Shown piece by piece: positions 1 through 10,361 of a stretch of 64,000 nt of DNA. Positions within the stretch are counted from its first letter, which is position 1; the number at the start of each line of letters is the position of its first letter. Origin of the DNA: Diphasiastrum complanatum. Lineage: Eukaryota; Streptophyta; Lycopodiopsida; Lycopodiales; Lycopodiaceae. The notes under the pieces were generated by a model that was not told the origin of the DNA, did no database searches, and was given only the letters and a program-made list of their open reading frames with translations. The stretch lies in NCBI GenBank assembly GCA_029204225.1, contig CM055098.1, positions 6,775,746 to 6,839,745 on the forward strand, read 5' to 3'. The translations under genes were made by a program, and so were the position numbers.

Positions 1-740
1 TAATGCAATATTAGGTTGCTTCTTTGAACTCCAAGATGTAGAACATGATTCAAGCCTAAAGGCATAACCGGTAGTCGATCTTTGATCTTCTGTATCTCCA
101 GTCCAATTTGCATCAACATACCACTGCAATTACACAACATTTTGATACCAAACCGTGAAGCACCTTTAATATATATGAGTATCTGCTTCGCAACAATTTA
201 CTGAACCTGCTTAGGTTTAGTCTAAAACTGATTAACAACACTAATAGCATATGCAATATCTGGTCGTGCAGTTGTTAGATAGATCAAACTTTAACAAGTT
301 GTCTATATAATATTTCGTCTACATCTTGATCTTTCTTAGCTTTCGTAAGCTTACATCCACTATTGTATATTGAAATTGGGTGTATCTTGACATCCCGAAT
401 TTCTCAAAAGCTCATGTGCATACTTAGATCGAGAAATAACTAAACAACGTCCTACTCTCCATACCTCAATCCCTAGAGAATATTGTAGTGAACCAAGATC
501 CATGTCAAACTTTGATGAGAGTTCTTTCTTAATATTACGAATCAAAACGTGATTTGAACCTGTGGGGATAAGATCATCAGCATACGTTACTAAATATCTT
601 TTACCATAGCATAAAGTGTAAGCTCTGCACTACTCCTTTGAACACGAAGCTCCTCAAAGTATGTATCAATCTCGTATACCGTGCGTTGGGTGCTTGCTCA
701 AGTTTGTATAATGCCTTGTCCAACTTGCTCAATTAGACCC
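1..740 (-). pseudogene. Ty1/copia reverse transcriptase to RNase H remnant
   Basis: The window opens inside a minus-strand copia pol gene. Reading down from about 740, conceptual translation gives the KLDKALYKLEQAP block (copia KLxKALYGLKQAP), then the catalytic YADD box near 585, then KKELSSKFDMDLGSLQYSLGIEVWR (360-545). Near 60-120 it gives the YVDANWTGDTEDQRSTTGY block that starts the RNase H domain. Several stops and frameshifts interrupt it, so it is dead. No LTR is visible and the 3' part runs out of the window. The class is secure from RT motif order; the lineage within copia is not determined. Confidence 0.85.
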
Positions 741-1378
741 ATATAATCATAGAATATATAAGGAAATTTTGGAGTACATATGCATGCAATTTTTGTTGAC
801 ATATGAGCTTTTAGTCAAATTCATTCACAATCTACAAGACCTCTTAGAGAAAAGCTTACATGGTTTTCAACCCCAAGACCTTCACATTTGCCATATCTTT
901 GGCCAACACCTTGATTCTACTTTTAGAGAACCTCTTCAACATACGCATACTTCAGTTCCTTCTTGAGTAGCTAGCGATAGTTTCTCTACGAGTCCTTGTT
1001 CCACCTCCATGGCTCCTGTGGAACATGAATTCAAAGATAAGTGAGCCTTCACTTGTTTAGAGCCTTTTTAGCTACCTTCCTTTCCATTGATTTCATTCCT
1101 TGACATAGTGATAGTAGGTAGTAAAAGTATATGACTCGAATATAACAGTCCAACTCACTGAGCTGGAGACTTTTCTCATTATAAAAAAGAAAGCACCCAT
1201 CATGCCATATATGTTGGTTGCATGAGTCTAGGTTGTGCTAGTAATAATTATCGTGATACATAGCATCTAGGATGATTGTGCATATATTTGGAGATAACTA
1301 TAGAGTCTTGTAGGGGGAGTTTGCTATTTGAATTAAAATCTTTGTATACTGCTATTATCTATAGCCAAATGTGGTTTT
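741..1378. other. Intergenic stretch, no gene recognised
   Basis: Only short, low-complexity reading frames are present. Nothing here resembles the missing catalytic GIY and YIG strands expected upstream of the GIY-YIG tail that begins near 1379, so the Penelope-like fragment appears 5'-truncated at about this point. Confidence 0.5.
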
Positions 1379-2793
1379 GAGTCTTTTTGGGTCTTTCCCA
1401 TTGAGCACATTGCTAGAAGCTTTTCTAATTCTAAAGAGTTTTTCAAGGTAGCGTGGCTTCGTGAACCTTTTTGGATGGGAACTCTTGAGTCCTTTTTTCC
1501 TAGAGGTTATAATCTTGAGGGTAAGTCCAAGTTACGAAAGAGTAGAAACTTTGCCAAAAAGACTTCCATGTTGTGGAGAACCACTCTAAACCTAAAAACA
1601 TTACACCTTATGTTCATAGTGGTTTGAAAGTTTGGAAACCTATATTAGAACATCTACCCCCTCCTCCAGATTGCTACATTCCACAAGCTGTGATCACACC
1701 TTCTCCTCCCCTCCCTTCTCCTCGTGCTACTTTTAATACTTCTAATTTTTTGCTCCCTAGTAATAATGTTGTCTCTAGAACATTTGCTTATAGAGATTAC
1801 ATAAGGAGGTTACTTTATTTGGATTGTGTTATGTCTTTGGGTAAGTTCTCCCTCGATATGTTTAATAGATACAATCCTAAGAACCTGTTTTGGTTGCTCT
1901 ATACTTTAGATAATATGTCTTGTCAAGATCTGGGTATTTCACATTCTCATTTTTATCAACTTAAAACTCTTCTAAGTCGCTTTATAAAATCCAAAGCTAA
2001 TGTTAAAGTTAAATGTTTTACCTCTAGTAAAGATCTACTCATCACAATTTTTACTTCACCTGGTCTTGACAAAATTAGTTTGAGCTCTATTCTTAGAAAG
2101 CCTGAAGTTATGAATGCTCTTCTTCCTTGTATGAAGAAAAAATGGAATCATCCAATGGTTGCTTGGAAATTTGTTAAAACTATAGGACAAAAAGCCTTTA
2201 ATTATGCTGATATTGGTCGGAATCTTTCAGAAAAGAAAAAGTTGTCTATCCTTAATAGCCTTGTTCTTATGGTGACTCCTTTTATTCGAAGTTTTGTGAT
2301 CCTTCTTTAGGTCATATTGTTATTGCAGATACATCAATCCTTCCCTCATCGTTTTTTGAAAGAGTCCTTTTCTAAAGGCTCTAAATTTCGTCCTCCTCTT
2401 TCAGTAGATACTTGTTTGTTAAAATCTATAACTACGAGTATTGAAGTATCTTTTGGAGGTCATTGTTTGTTATCAAAATGGAAAACTAAAGTCCTAAATT
2501 ATGTAACTTTGAGTTTGAAAAAAGTCTCATCTGTCCCATCTTCTAATACTCATACTTCATTTTCTAATGAGGAGAAAGTTCTTCTTTGTAAGTTTCATAG
2601 ATGTTTTGTCATTTCGTATGTGGATAAATGCTCAAACCATTTTGTATTTGTTTGCAAGAAATTCTATTTGGAATCGTTATTGAATGAAGTCCATTCTCTA
2701 GTTCTTATAACTTGGGTTATAGATGAACCAAGCTGTTTTGTAGGAAAAATAGTAAAATATAAACAAACTTGGCATTGTTTTTTAAGCAAGTAA
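1379..2793 (+). pseudogene. Penelope-like element fragment, permuted (Naiad/Chlamys type)
   Basis: Frame 2 from 1379 encodes W-V-F-P-I-E-H-I followed by LREPFWMGTLESFFPRGYN, which fits the C-terminal half of a GIY-YIG endonuclease (R-E-x-FW-x-x-x-L-x-x-x-x-P-x-G-x-N). The reading then moves to frame 1 (1573-2310), briefly to frame 3 near 2289-2345 (DPSLGHIVIADTSI), and back to frame 1 (2317-2793), where SKGSKFRPP and DKCSNHFVFVCKKFYLESLL appear. I recognise the GH-x-x-T-G-D-L, KGPKFR and DK-x-x-NN-x-x-x-VCK-x-YY style blocks from the pre-RT region of Naiad/Chlamys Penelope-like proteins, in which the endonuclease precedes the RT. The RT catalytic core is absent: the fragment stops at 2793. 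At least three frameshifts make it non-functional. The assignment is motif memory, not a search. Confidence 0.6.
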
Positions 2794-3017
2794 AGTGCAG
2801 CTTCGCTCCTATGCTTACATTGGTCTCTTGATGAAGTTGGAGTATCATTCTAACAAGCTGTGTCATTAACATTACTCTTGCTTGTTGTAAAATACTTCCA
2901 TTTTTTGCCTCCTTTCCTTTTCCCTTTTAGTGCTAGCCCAATGATTTGTGTATCCATGTCCAATTTTTTGATATCACTTCAGGAGCAAACTAACTTTTAA
3001 ATGCTTCTCTTTCGCAG
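2794..3017 (+). other. Intron-like sequence ending in a splice acceptor
   Basis: The stretch is T-rich and ends in a pyrimidine tract followed by CAG at 3015-3017, directly before the OBERON-like coding exon. It would be the 3' part of an intron whose 5' part could extend beyond the window through the Penelope-like and copia fragments. No coding potential was seen. Confidence 0.55.
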
Positions 3018-3715
3018 ATATGGAAACAAAGACTAGTGATGATTTGGAAGATGAACATGGGAAGGTAATTGAACCTCAAGAAGCTTGTATTCGCATTTCA
3101 GAAGTTGCGAATGAAGCTGACAACATGGAGATTGTTGCTACAGACAAAGTATTGGAATTGAAGAGGGCAAGATTGGTCCTAGGGATGTGTGACAGAGAAC
3201 TTGATGAAAAGCGAAAAGATCTTGGCGAGCTGCATTTTGAAAGGCAAAGAAAAAGACATGAATTAGATGAATTAGAGGCAATTATTAGGCTTAAGCAAGC
3301 TGAGGCTGAGATGTTTCAATTGCGGGCGGATGAAGCACAACGAGAAGCAGATAAATTGAAACGAATCGCCCTAACTAAATATGAAAAAGCAGAGGAAGAA
3401 TATGCTAGCAAATACTTGAAACTCCGTCTTAATGAGGCAGAAGCTGAAAGGCGATATTTATTCGAGAAAATTAAACTCCAAGAGTACTCACGGAAGCATC
3501 CAGATTCTTCGCATATGGTTGCCATGTGCAAGATTCAATACCTTGTTAATCGTGCCAGCAATTTTACAAAGGGAGAAGGCCCCAATCACAATACACCTCC
3601 ATCATCCACTTCTCAAGGTCAGAATATTGTATATTCGCCAATCCTTGCTTGCATATCTTGGAATGAAAAATGTCTACTTGTGTCCAATTTTATCAACATT
3701 AATCAAATTTAGAGA
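3018..3715 (+). CDS. OBERON-family protein, terminal coiled-coil exon (partial gene)
   Basis: An open frame of 230 codons (ATG at 3020, but the reading is open from the acceptor at 3017) matches the C-terminal coiled coil of plant OBERON/TITANIA proteins. EACIRISEVANEA opens it, followed by VLELKRARLVLGMCDRELDEK, the ELEAIIRLKQAEAEMFQLRADEA block, SEEEYAS-like EEEYASKYLKLRL, and AEAERRYLFEKIKLQE. OBERON proteins are nuclear PHD-finger proteins acting in meristem establishment; this coiled coil mediates homo- and hetero-dimerisation. The PHD-finger exons are not in the upstream 3 kb. Either they lie outside the window behind a long intron filled with transposons, or this is a captured exon. 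The last 30 or so codons after TSQG look non-homologous; a donor-like AAG/GTCAGA near 3620 may end the true exon. There are no internal stops, unlike the neighbouring elements. Confidence 0.72.
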
Positions 3716-5129
3716 CATTGAAGCATTTTGTTAAAAATAGAAGAGTCGAAGCACAATTCAAACAATTTCTTGGATAAGATCATTTGCATTCAATTATTAC
3801 TCTTAAGTATGTACGTTGTCTAGAAGAAAATATTTAACGCATTTATTTTTGGAACTATCCTTAGGGGAGTCCCTAGATGAATTGTTGATGCATGGTTTTT
3901 GAATGTTCACATGTGTTGTGCCTCAAGTATCAATGTGTACTAAATATTGACTAAGATGAGATAGCTCATGATGTTTTCATGATTCTTTTGCCTATCTTTT
4001 CTTTCTGTTTTGAAGCTCATTCTATAGGATAGGCCCTTTTGAGGGGGTCCTCTTTCTATATTCAAGGCTTCCTTGGTTGCTTCCCTTTCTTCATCATAGA
4101 CGTTTGAAAGCACTTGTATTTAAAATATGATGACAAGGTTTTCACTTTGAAAGGGTTTGTGGCTTGAAAATTAATCATTTCATGTGGAAATTGTATTGCA
4201 AATTTCAATTTTGAGCTTGTTTAGGATTTTAGATTATGGACCTGATGGTTGTGGCACTGTTGGATTAATGATTGGAAGGGCATTCGCATCACTATGCATT
4301 CATATTTTGTTGTATATTTAAGTGTTAGTGCAACTAAATGTCCATGCAAATATAGCAATAGATGCATGTGGGCCAATAGGGATACCATCCTTTTGCACAA
4401 CGAAGAACGAAATGTAATGTGAAAGTCTGGAGGACAAATCACGAAACATGCTGAATTTTTTTTTATCATACTACATTATGCTATCTATAAACTCATGACA
4501 TGCATTACAAACTAATCTACCATCTTCATCCAAAGGGGGAGAGATTGAAACATTTAATTGAAAGTTTAGAATAATTTGTAAGAATTCTTGTTGAGGTACT
4601 TTACATTTAACTTTCCTCTACAATATATTACAGGCCTTAATCAATTAATGCTAGTTGAGATTGACTAAGATGAGAGAACTCATGATATTCTTTGTAACGA
4701 TTGATTTACTATGGAAATGCAAAAAATTCCATAGTCAATTGATTTTTGGCCACATATATGTTGGTCTTGAAAATGTTTGAAAATTATGCTTTGTGTGATT
4801 GCTCATTGAAAAGTGAATTTCAATGGGTCAAACAATGAATTTTGACCTTATGTTTGAAGCCAAAGATGATCTATGTGGGAAAATAGACTATGCTTTTTGC
4901 ATGCCCTTACTGGGTTGCAATGTTGCCATCAATTTTAAGTGATATTCTTTATTTTTGAGGCACATTGATTTGGCAATAATAGAAGCTATAGGGGTCCAAA
5001 GAGAGCCTTTTTTACAGGTACGAGAAAAGAAATTGGACATTTGCACTTGCTCGAGTGGGCTTCCTCCTAGAATCCAATGTTGCCACCTAACCACCCAAAT
5101 GCCCATACTCATAGTTTCAAATGACATTA
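3716..5129. other. Non-coding stretch, no gene recognised
   Basis: The stretch is AT-rich with only short spurious reading frames. It follows the OBERON-like exon and may include its 3' untranslated region or a following intron; no clear polyadenylation signal context was identified. Confidence 0.4.
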
Positions 5130-5710
5130 GGGAAAGGGAAGGCCAAGGGTTACCTTAATGAGGAATTTAAGGTAACTCTTCTTCAAAGAGTCGTTGACTC
5201 CTAAGTTGTGTCTTTCAAAGGTCATTCGTGAATGTTCATGAGTCACTTGATTTCTTAAGAGATTTGTTATGTCAATTGTTTGTTTGCCCTACAATTTGTC
5301 TCCAACTCAAATAGGCCACGTACAAGGTTGTCCCCATTATGTAAACAACATTTAAGTCTACTCACATCAAAGAGTAGATGGAGCTCAATGGAGCTAGGAG
5401 GTTTGAGTTCATAAGCGACTTCTTTGAGCTTTTTCTTTAATAGTCCATTGTCCACAAATTCGGGGTCATGACTTTGGACACATTTTTATATGTAGAATTT
5501 TAGAGCCCTTAGGAACTTGAAGCAAAATTTTATCTCCTTTTTTAAGTTCCATGCTCATCCACATGTTTCTTACCTTGATTTTAATCTAGCTAAGAAGCAA
5601 AGCTTCCTACATATTTGCTAGATATGCCTTTGCACTCTATCTTATAATTGTTGAACTATGGATTGGAGCTCGTTGCTTATATCCATGCATCACCATGAAA
5701 GAACTCAAAC
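5130..5710 (-). pseudogene. Ty3/gypsy integrase C-terminus and chromodomain-region remnant
   Basis: Reading down the minus strand from about 5710: SSFMVMHGYKQRAP (the MYG-x-x-P motif after the integrase core), then LKKGDKILLQVPKGSK (GD-x-V-x-L-x-V block), then LKEVAYELKPPSSIELH and LFDVSRLK (Y-x-L-x-LP and HPVFHVSxLK motifs), then RNQVTHEH (the RNxxVxExLVxWK start of the chromodomain-like tail). Stops and shifts break the frame. Neither the integrase catalytic residues nor LTRs are visible. The class call is firm and the boundaries are approximate. Confidence 0.72.
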
Positions 5711-5829
5711 TAATGGTTGAATGCTTGCTACTGTTGGGAGGTACTTGCTAGAAATTAATGTTCATTTTACCCCTAATGTTACTAGGCCATAAATGCGAAA
5801 TGTTCATCCTCATTTTCATGCCGATCCTC

Positions 5830-6245
5830 GTGTTGATGCTCATGTCGATCTTGATCTTGATCTTGATCCTCTAGCTCCCTGTTTTATTGTCCAAGATGAC
5901 TCCATCTTTGATAGTCTCGTAGTACCACCCAGGTAACTTTCTAGTTAATAGTGTAGGATGCTTTCTGCTTGGTGAAGTTGGAAGTGAATAAGTATCCTGA
6001 GTACTTGACCTCTCTTTCCTTTGTCTTGTCTGTATCAAGGTTTCTCTAGGCAAATAAGTTGGTGTAGACGGTTTGTGTGTTGATTCAGTTTTTGTAAAGG
6101 AATAACGTCATCTTGCTCATTCTCACAAGATATTTTTGTATCTTTATGAGATCCCATCTCATCAAAGATAACATGCCTGCTTATAATAAGTTTACTTGCT
6201 TCATATAATACCGCATGATTAAGCGTGCCATTGTATGGCACTGAG
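5830..6245 (-). pseudogene. Ty1/copia integrase-RT linker remnant
   Basis: Minus-strand translation gives LYEASKLIISRHVIFDEMGS (6241 downward), the standard copia motif between integrase and RT (YDxxxKKLIxSRDVxFDE). An acidic/proline linker follows, then PGWYYETIKD, close to the PxWYxxTIxDA lead-in to the RT. It is fragmented by stops. Near 5825-5870 the sequence becomes a short repeat of TCTTGATC-type units. Confidence 0.65.
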
Positions 6246-7179
6246 GATCCAATGAAATTTTTGTTGGTTTTGCAAAATTTTGACGTTCAAATTTTTTTTA
6301 CTGGTTCCACAATTTTTTTCGTAGTTCTTCAAAATTTTAAACAATTTCTTTTATTGTTCTTCTTAAAAGTACTTGCATGTACTGGCTTCACATAAAACCA
6401 AATATTTTCTAACTTAGAAGTGACCCTTTGAACACTTCAAATATGATGTTCCATGTTTTGTTGTCCTACATCAACTTGGTGATTTACCAATACATGTAGG
6501 TAGAAACGGTCAACTCTTAGCAGTCTATCTTATTGATAAACAACGAACATCTCCAACAAAACTTCCTTGAAAATTTTTCAGAACTCAAAAGTAGTGACCT
6601 TGAAATCAAAATAAAATAGTACCTTTTGCGATCTGCCTTGCAAACTTTATGGGTATGTTTGGAAATTTTGTGTGAAAATAGTAGGGATCCTTGTCCTGTT
6701 AACCTGGGCAGATGAACTGATCCTATTCCTTGGATTTGCATGTCCTTTTTTTGACGTTCTGAACTTAATCTTCTTTAGCGACCTCAATTTTCAGATTTAT
6801 GATTGAGGAGGTTAATTACAAAGTGGGAGAACTTTTTGTTGGGCAATCAATTATCAGAACAAGAAGCATAGCTAGACTACTGGTGATAGGAGGAGCACAA
6901 CCATATCAAACTTTGTGGATTCTGACAAATTTTCCAAAAGTTGAGGAGCGCAACTTGTGGAGGAGTACTGCATACTTTCTATAGGGAGATCTGATCAGGG
7001 TGTTGAGTGGGATCTTGTGCGAGGCATGGCAGGGCCATACTGTGTATAGCAAAGACAAAAGCAGAATCTATTGGATATTAGTCAAGTGGCATAATACCCT
7101 AGTTTGGGTGAAACTTTGGTTTCTTGAAGCATCTCAATTCTTGAGTATTTTTCTGGAATTTCTTCTAGAAGAATCAATT
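6246..7179. other. No gene recognised
   Basis: Short reading frames only. This may include the decayed 5' LTR and leader of the copia derivative that follows, but I could not align any part of it with the 3' LTR at 8305, so no 5' LTR is claimed. Confidence 0.4.
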
Positions 7180-8304
7180 GTGGCTGGCTTAAGTGAAAGT
7201 CTACTCAATGAGTCGAGCAGATTGGATGGAACCAATTATAGGGTGTGAAAGTTTAAGATGTTGGGGTATAGTCATAGGTTCTGAGCCTATTCCAGATTCT
7301 GAAGATGAATTCAAGGACTATATCAAGAGAGGATCAAAGGCACATCGCAGGATAACATAATTCCTCACATAAGGGGTGCCCTAGGACCTCGTGAGGGTTT
7401 GGGAGACATTGAAGTCCATGTATGAGACCGTCAATATGGCTAGGGTTCTCTATTTGTAGAATAAACTACGTAAAAATTGCCTAGGACTGGAGGTTTGGAA
7501 GAAACGTAATATTTTTTTTTATATCCTAGCAAGGTATGTAAATGAACTTTTTGAAACCTATAGCTACTCCTAGTGATGCAAGCAGTAAGCCATCTATGGT
7601 TGATGGGACACGTTCTGTGGATGAGGCGTTATATTGTCAATTGGTGGGCAACTTCATTTATCTCATACCAGATTTGACATTTCACATGCAGTTGGCATTG
7701 CAAGTCAGTTTATTAGTAAAGCTACAAAGGCACGTTGGAATTAAGTCAAGTGGATTCTAAGATATGTCAAAGGAACTTCGTCTGATGGCATTGGTTTTAC
7801 AGATGATGGGAAAGTTCAGTTGAAAGGTTATTCATAAGTGGATTGGGTAGGGGACAAGGATGACCGTAGATCAACAATATGTTATTCATTCCACCTAGAT
7901 TTTGGAGCAGTTTCTTGGTGCAGCAAGAAACAACCCACGATTTCATTGTCTTCCACAAAAGCTGAGTACAAGGCGACTACGAGGGCTGCTTGTGAGGCTA
8001 TATGGTTGGGGCGCTTGCTAGGTGATACGTAGATTGCCCAAGTAAGCCCTATAGTGATGTACTACGATAGCTAGAGCTGCATTCAACTTGCCAAGAATCC
8101 CGTCTACCATGCCAAGACCAAACATATTGAAGTTGACCAACACTTCATATGGGAAAAAGTACACGATGGAGAGATTTAGCTTGAGTTTTGAGGCACCGAA
8201 GATCAGATTGCAGATATCTTTACCAAGCCACTTAGTAAAGAGAAGTTTGAAAAGTTTAGATAGTCTTTAGGTGTCACATTAAATAAAATTCCCATTAAGG
8301 GGGG
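7180..8304 (+). pseudogene. Copia deletion derivative: gag joined to RNase H, with PPT
   Basis: Near 7190-7490 the plus strand encodes a copia gag start (SSRLDGTNYRVWKFKM, then IPDSEDEFKDYIKRGSKAHR, then VWETLKSMYETVNMARVL). From about 7540 it continues with KPIATPSDASSKPSMVDGT, YCQLVGNFIYL, DDRRSTICYSF, SWCSKKQPTISLSSTKAEYKA, NPVYHAKTKHIEVDQHF and QIADIFTKPL. This is the end of RT plus RNase H. Protease, integrase and most of RT are missing between the two blocks. In-frame stops occur throughout. A polypurine tract (ATTAAGGGGGG, about 8294-8304) lies just before the LTR. Confidence 0.78.
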
Positions 8305-8549
8305 TGTTAAAAAATATGATGCCTATTTTACCCCTTGGTGGCTAGGCACTTGCATGCACATACTTATGTTGTAAGTTTATCATGGAGGCAACTTGTTTGT
8401 AATTACATTGCACCTGACTTTGTAAAATAAGAGACCAAGTTGGGTCCAAGAGACCAAGGTGGCATGCCATGTGGCATGAGACTCAAGTGGGAGGTTACAC
8501 CTCACTAGCTATTGTCTATGTAGAGGATTGATCCTCAAGGAGGCCCATG

Positions 8550-8614
<65 letters not shown>

Positions 8615-8770
8615 ATCAAGCATTTTGAGATCCTACTTTTGCTTTCTTGAGGTGCTTAAGATTTCCATGGTTTTACATGCTTCCATAGCTAATTTCTTTC
8701 AAGCTTTCATGTTGTGTGTCTATTATTGAGGTTAAGAGACTTCATAGATAGACCTAAAAGTTCATCAACA
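8305..8770 (+). repeat. 3' LTR of the copia derivative
   Basis: It starts TGTTAAAAAATATG directly after the polypurine tract and ends ...TTCATCAACA, giving TG/CA termini and 466 bp. A long CT microsatellite lies inside it. No matching 5' LTR was found, so the right boundary rests on the CA dinucleotide alone. Confidence 0.55.
8552..8613 (+). repeat. (CT)n microsatellite
   Basis: About 31 uninterrupted CT units inside the copia 3' LTR. Confidence 0.97.
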
Positions 8771-8849
8771 CCTTGCTCTGATACCATATCAGTATTATAG
8801 GTAAAAAGTGGGAAAACTCTTTTGAGCTTCGTCGAACTTTAGGCAGTGA

Positions 8850-9012
8850 GGTTTGAAGGCTTAAAAAAATTTAAAATACCTTCTCGCTGATGTAGTGGAC
8901 TGGTGGTGGCATAAGGTTCAACACAACATAGAGTGTCCTACATTGTGGGGCAAGTTTAAGGAAATTGTTTTGAGCCCAACTTGTTTCGTCATACAAGGAT
9001 GTGATGGCCATG
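8850..9012 (+). pseudogene. Gypsy-type gag capsid remnant interrupted by the chromovirus
   Basis: Plus-strand frame reads DVVDWWWHKVQ then TLWGKFKEIV, resembling the AxxWWxxxQ...TWxxFKxxF capsid block of Ty3/gypsy gag. The reading runs up to the GACGT target site at 9013, so the chromovirus appears to have inserted into an older gypsy gag. The match is short and moderately secure. Confidence 0.5.
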
Positions 9013-9017
9013 GACGT

Positions 9018-9439
9018 TGTTAGGGACCCAGACTTGAGACTGGACGATGACTGGGTCTGTAGACTTCACCGGTGACTCGTGAACCTGGTTGCCACGTGTC
9101 ATGAGCCAGGAGTGCACATGGCTTGGAGTCTCTCTCCTTGGAGGTATACAAGGGGAGGAGGACTCATTTGCCATCCATTCTGTCTACCTAGGAGGAGGTG
9201 GATGGAGAGCGTGTGCACGGCCATGATGTGTTGCTAGCGTGAGGTTGGAGATGGCTGAGAGCCTGGGCGGTGGTATGGGACGCCGTTTGGGATCGAGGTT
9301 GGATCCAACTTGATATAGTCACAGGCCAGGGCACGGTGGGTGGACCCGGATTAGGTCCTATGGCGAGGTGGAACGTGAACCGTTCGGTCTCTTGTGGTCA
9401 ACCGGCACCTGGAGGTTTGCAGTAAGTAAGTTGGTAACA
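9018..9439 (+). repeat. 5' LTR of the chromovirus
   Basis: TGTTAGGGACCC... to ...TTGGTAACA, 422 bp. Relative to the 3' LTR it lacks about 24 bp just after TGTTAGGGACCCA; the lost piece is flanked by GGGACCCA/CCCA repeats, which suggests a replication-slippage deletion. It also lacks a CAT-containing 3-4 bp indel near 9080. Confidence 0.93.
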
Positions 9440-9441
9440 TA

Positions 9442-9453
9442 TGGTATCAGAGC
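9442..9453 (+). other. Primer-binding site (initiator tRNA-Met)
   Basis: TGGTATCAGAGC lies two bases after the 5' LTR and is the standard plant PBS complementary to the 3' end of initiator tRNA-Met. Confidence 0.9.
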
Positions 9454-10361
9454 CACTGCATGCTAAAAGCAGGTGCGTTGATCCGTAGTAGATTTCTTGT
9501 ATTTTACGATGCTTCTGACGGAATTCAAAACAGGCTTAAATCGGGTTTTTTTTATGCACTTTTGTGTGTTGGTCCTTCTTCGCTGTTTTTTGTTTTCTGG
9601 ATGAAAATTTTCAAAAAAAAAAATAGTGTGGGGCCCTTTGCAGTGAACTGTCCAGAAGCGGACAAGTGGCAGCCCTCCTCAACTGTCATTTCCGCTCAAC
9701 GTTGAGATAACGGGCAGTGTCAAGGGGCCCTCCCAGCGCAAATAAGGTAACGGGTAGTTGCTCGTTGTATGAGCAGCGATGGAGTATACATCTAAAAACT
9801 TTGTATTGGATCGTCCTTAGCGATGCCACATGGCACTGTCCGGGTCAGGACATGTGGCTCCTTCAGGCGGAAACCTGCTCTGCTCCCGATTGGAGGCTCA
9901 AATCACTGTTTCACGGGCCAGAAATGTCAATTAAGTCGCTTTTGACCAGGTTCCGTTGGAAAACAACGAGGGAGCCTTAAATTTGAATTAAACATTCCAA
10001 AAATGGAATGTTAGCCAGAGTGAGGGTGAAGGGGGATCTGGCTGCCTACTGGCCAGAATTCTGGTGGGTGGCCAGTATGCTACTGTGGTGCCAAGGTGGC
10101 AAGGTATGGCCACTTGGCAGTTTGTAGGTAAGCATGGAGAGGGAGGCATACCTCTCCTATGCATGGTTTTTTCTTCTGAATTAGAGGTGGAGGTGGTGAT
10201 GCATCCTCCTCTTGCTCTCTCTTATTCCATTTGGCAGCCATGGAAAATACCATTTGGTTTGTGAAGAGACAACAAGAGTAGCTTTGTATCTACTTTCCTT
10301 GAGTAGCTTTTGATTCTCTTCTATCATCTCTTCTTAATTCACCTCTCTTCTCTTTGAAAAA

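Noticed and set aside
1573-2793. Interpretation as a normal single host gene with two exons
   Set aside because: The two long frames are the same frame separated by one stop, and conserved blocks continue in other frames across the break, which fits a decayed retroelement and not splicing.
8771-8787. Minus-strand TGGTATCAGAGC, a PBS-like motif next to the copia 3' LTR
   Set aside because: No LTR end with CA lies on its correct side, and the neighbouring sequence reads as a plus-strand gypsy gag. It may be a relic of another element but supports no feature by itself.
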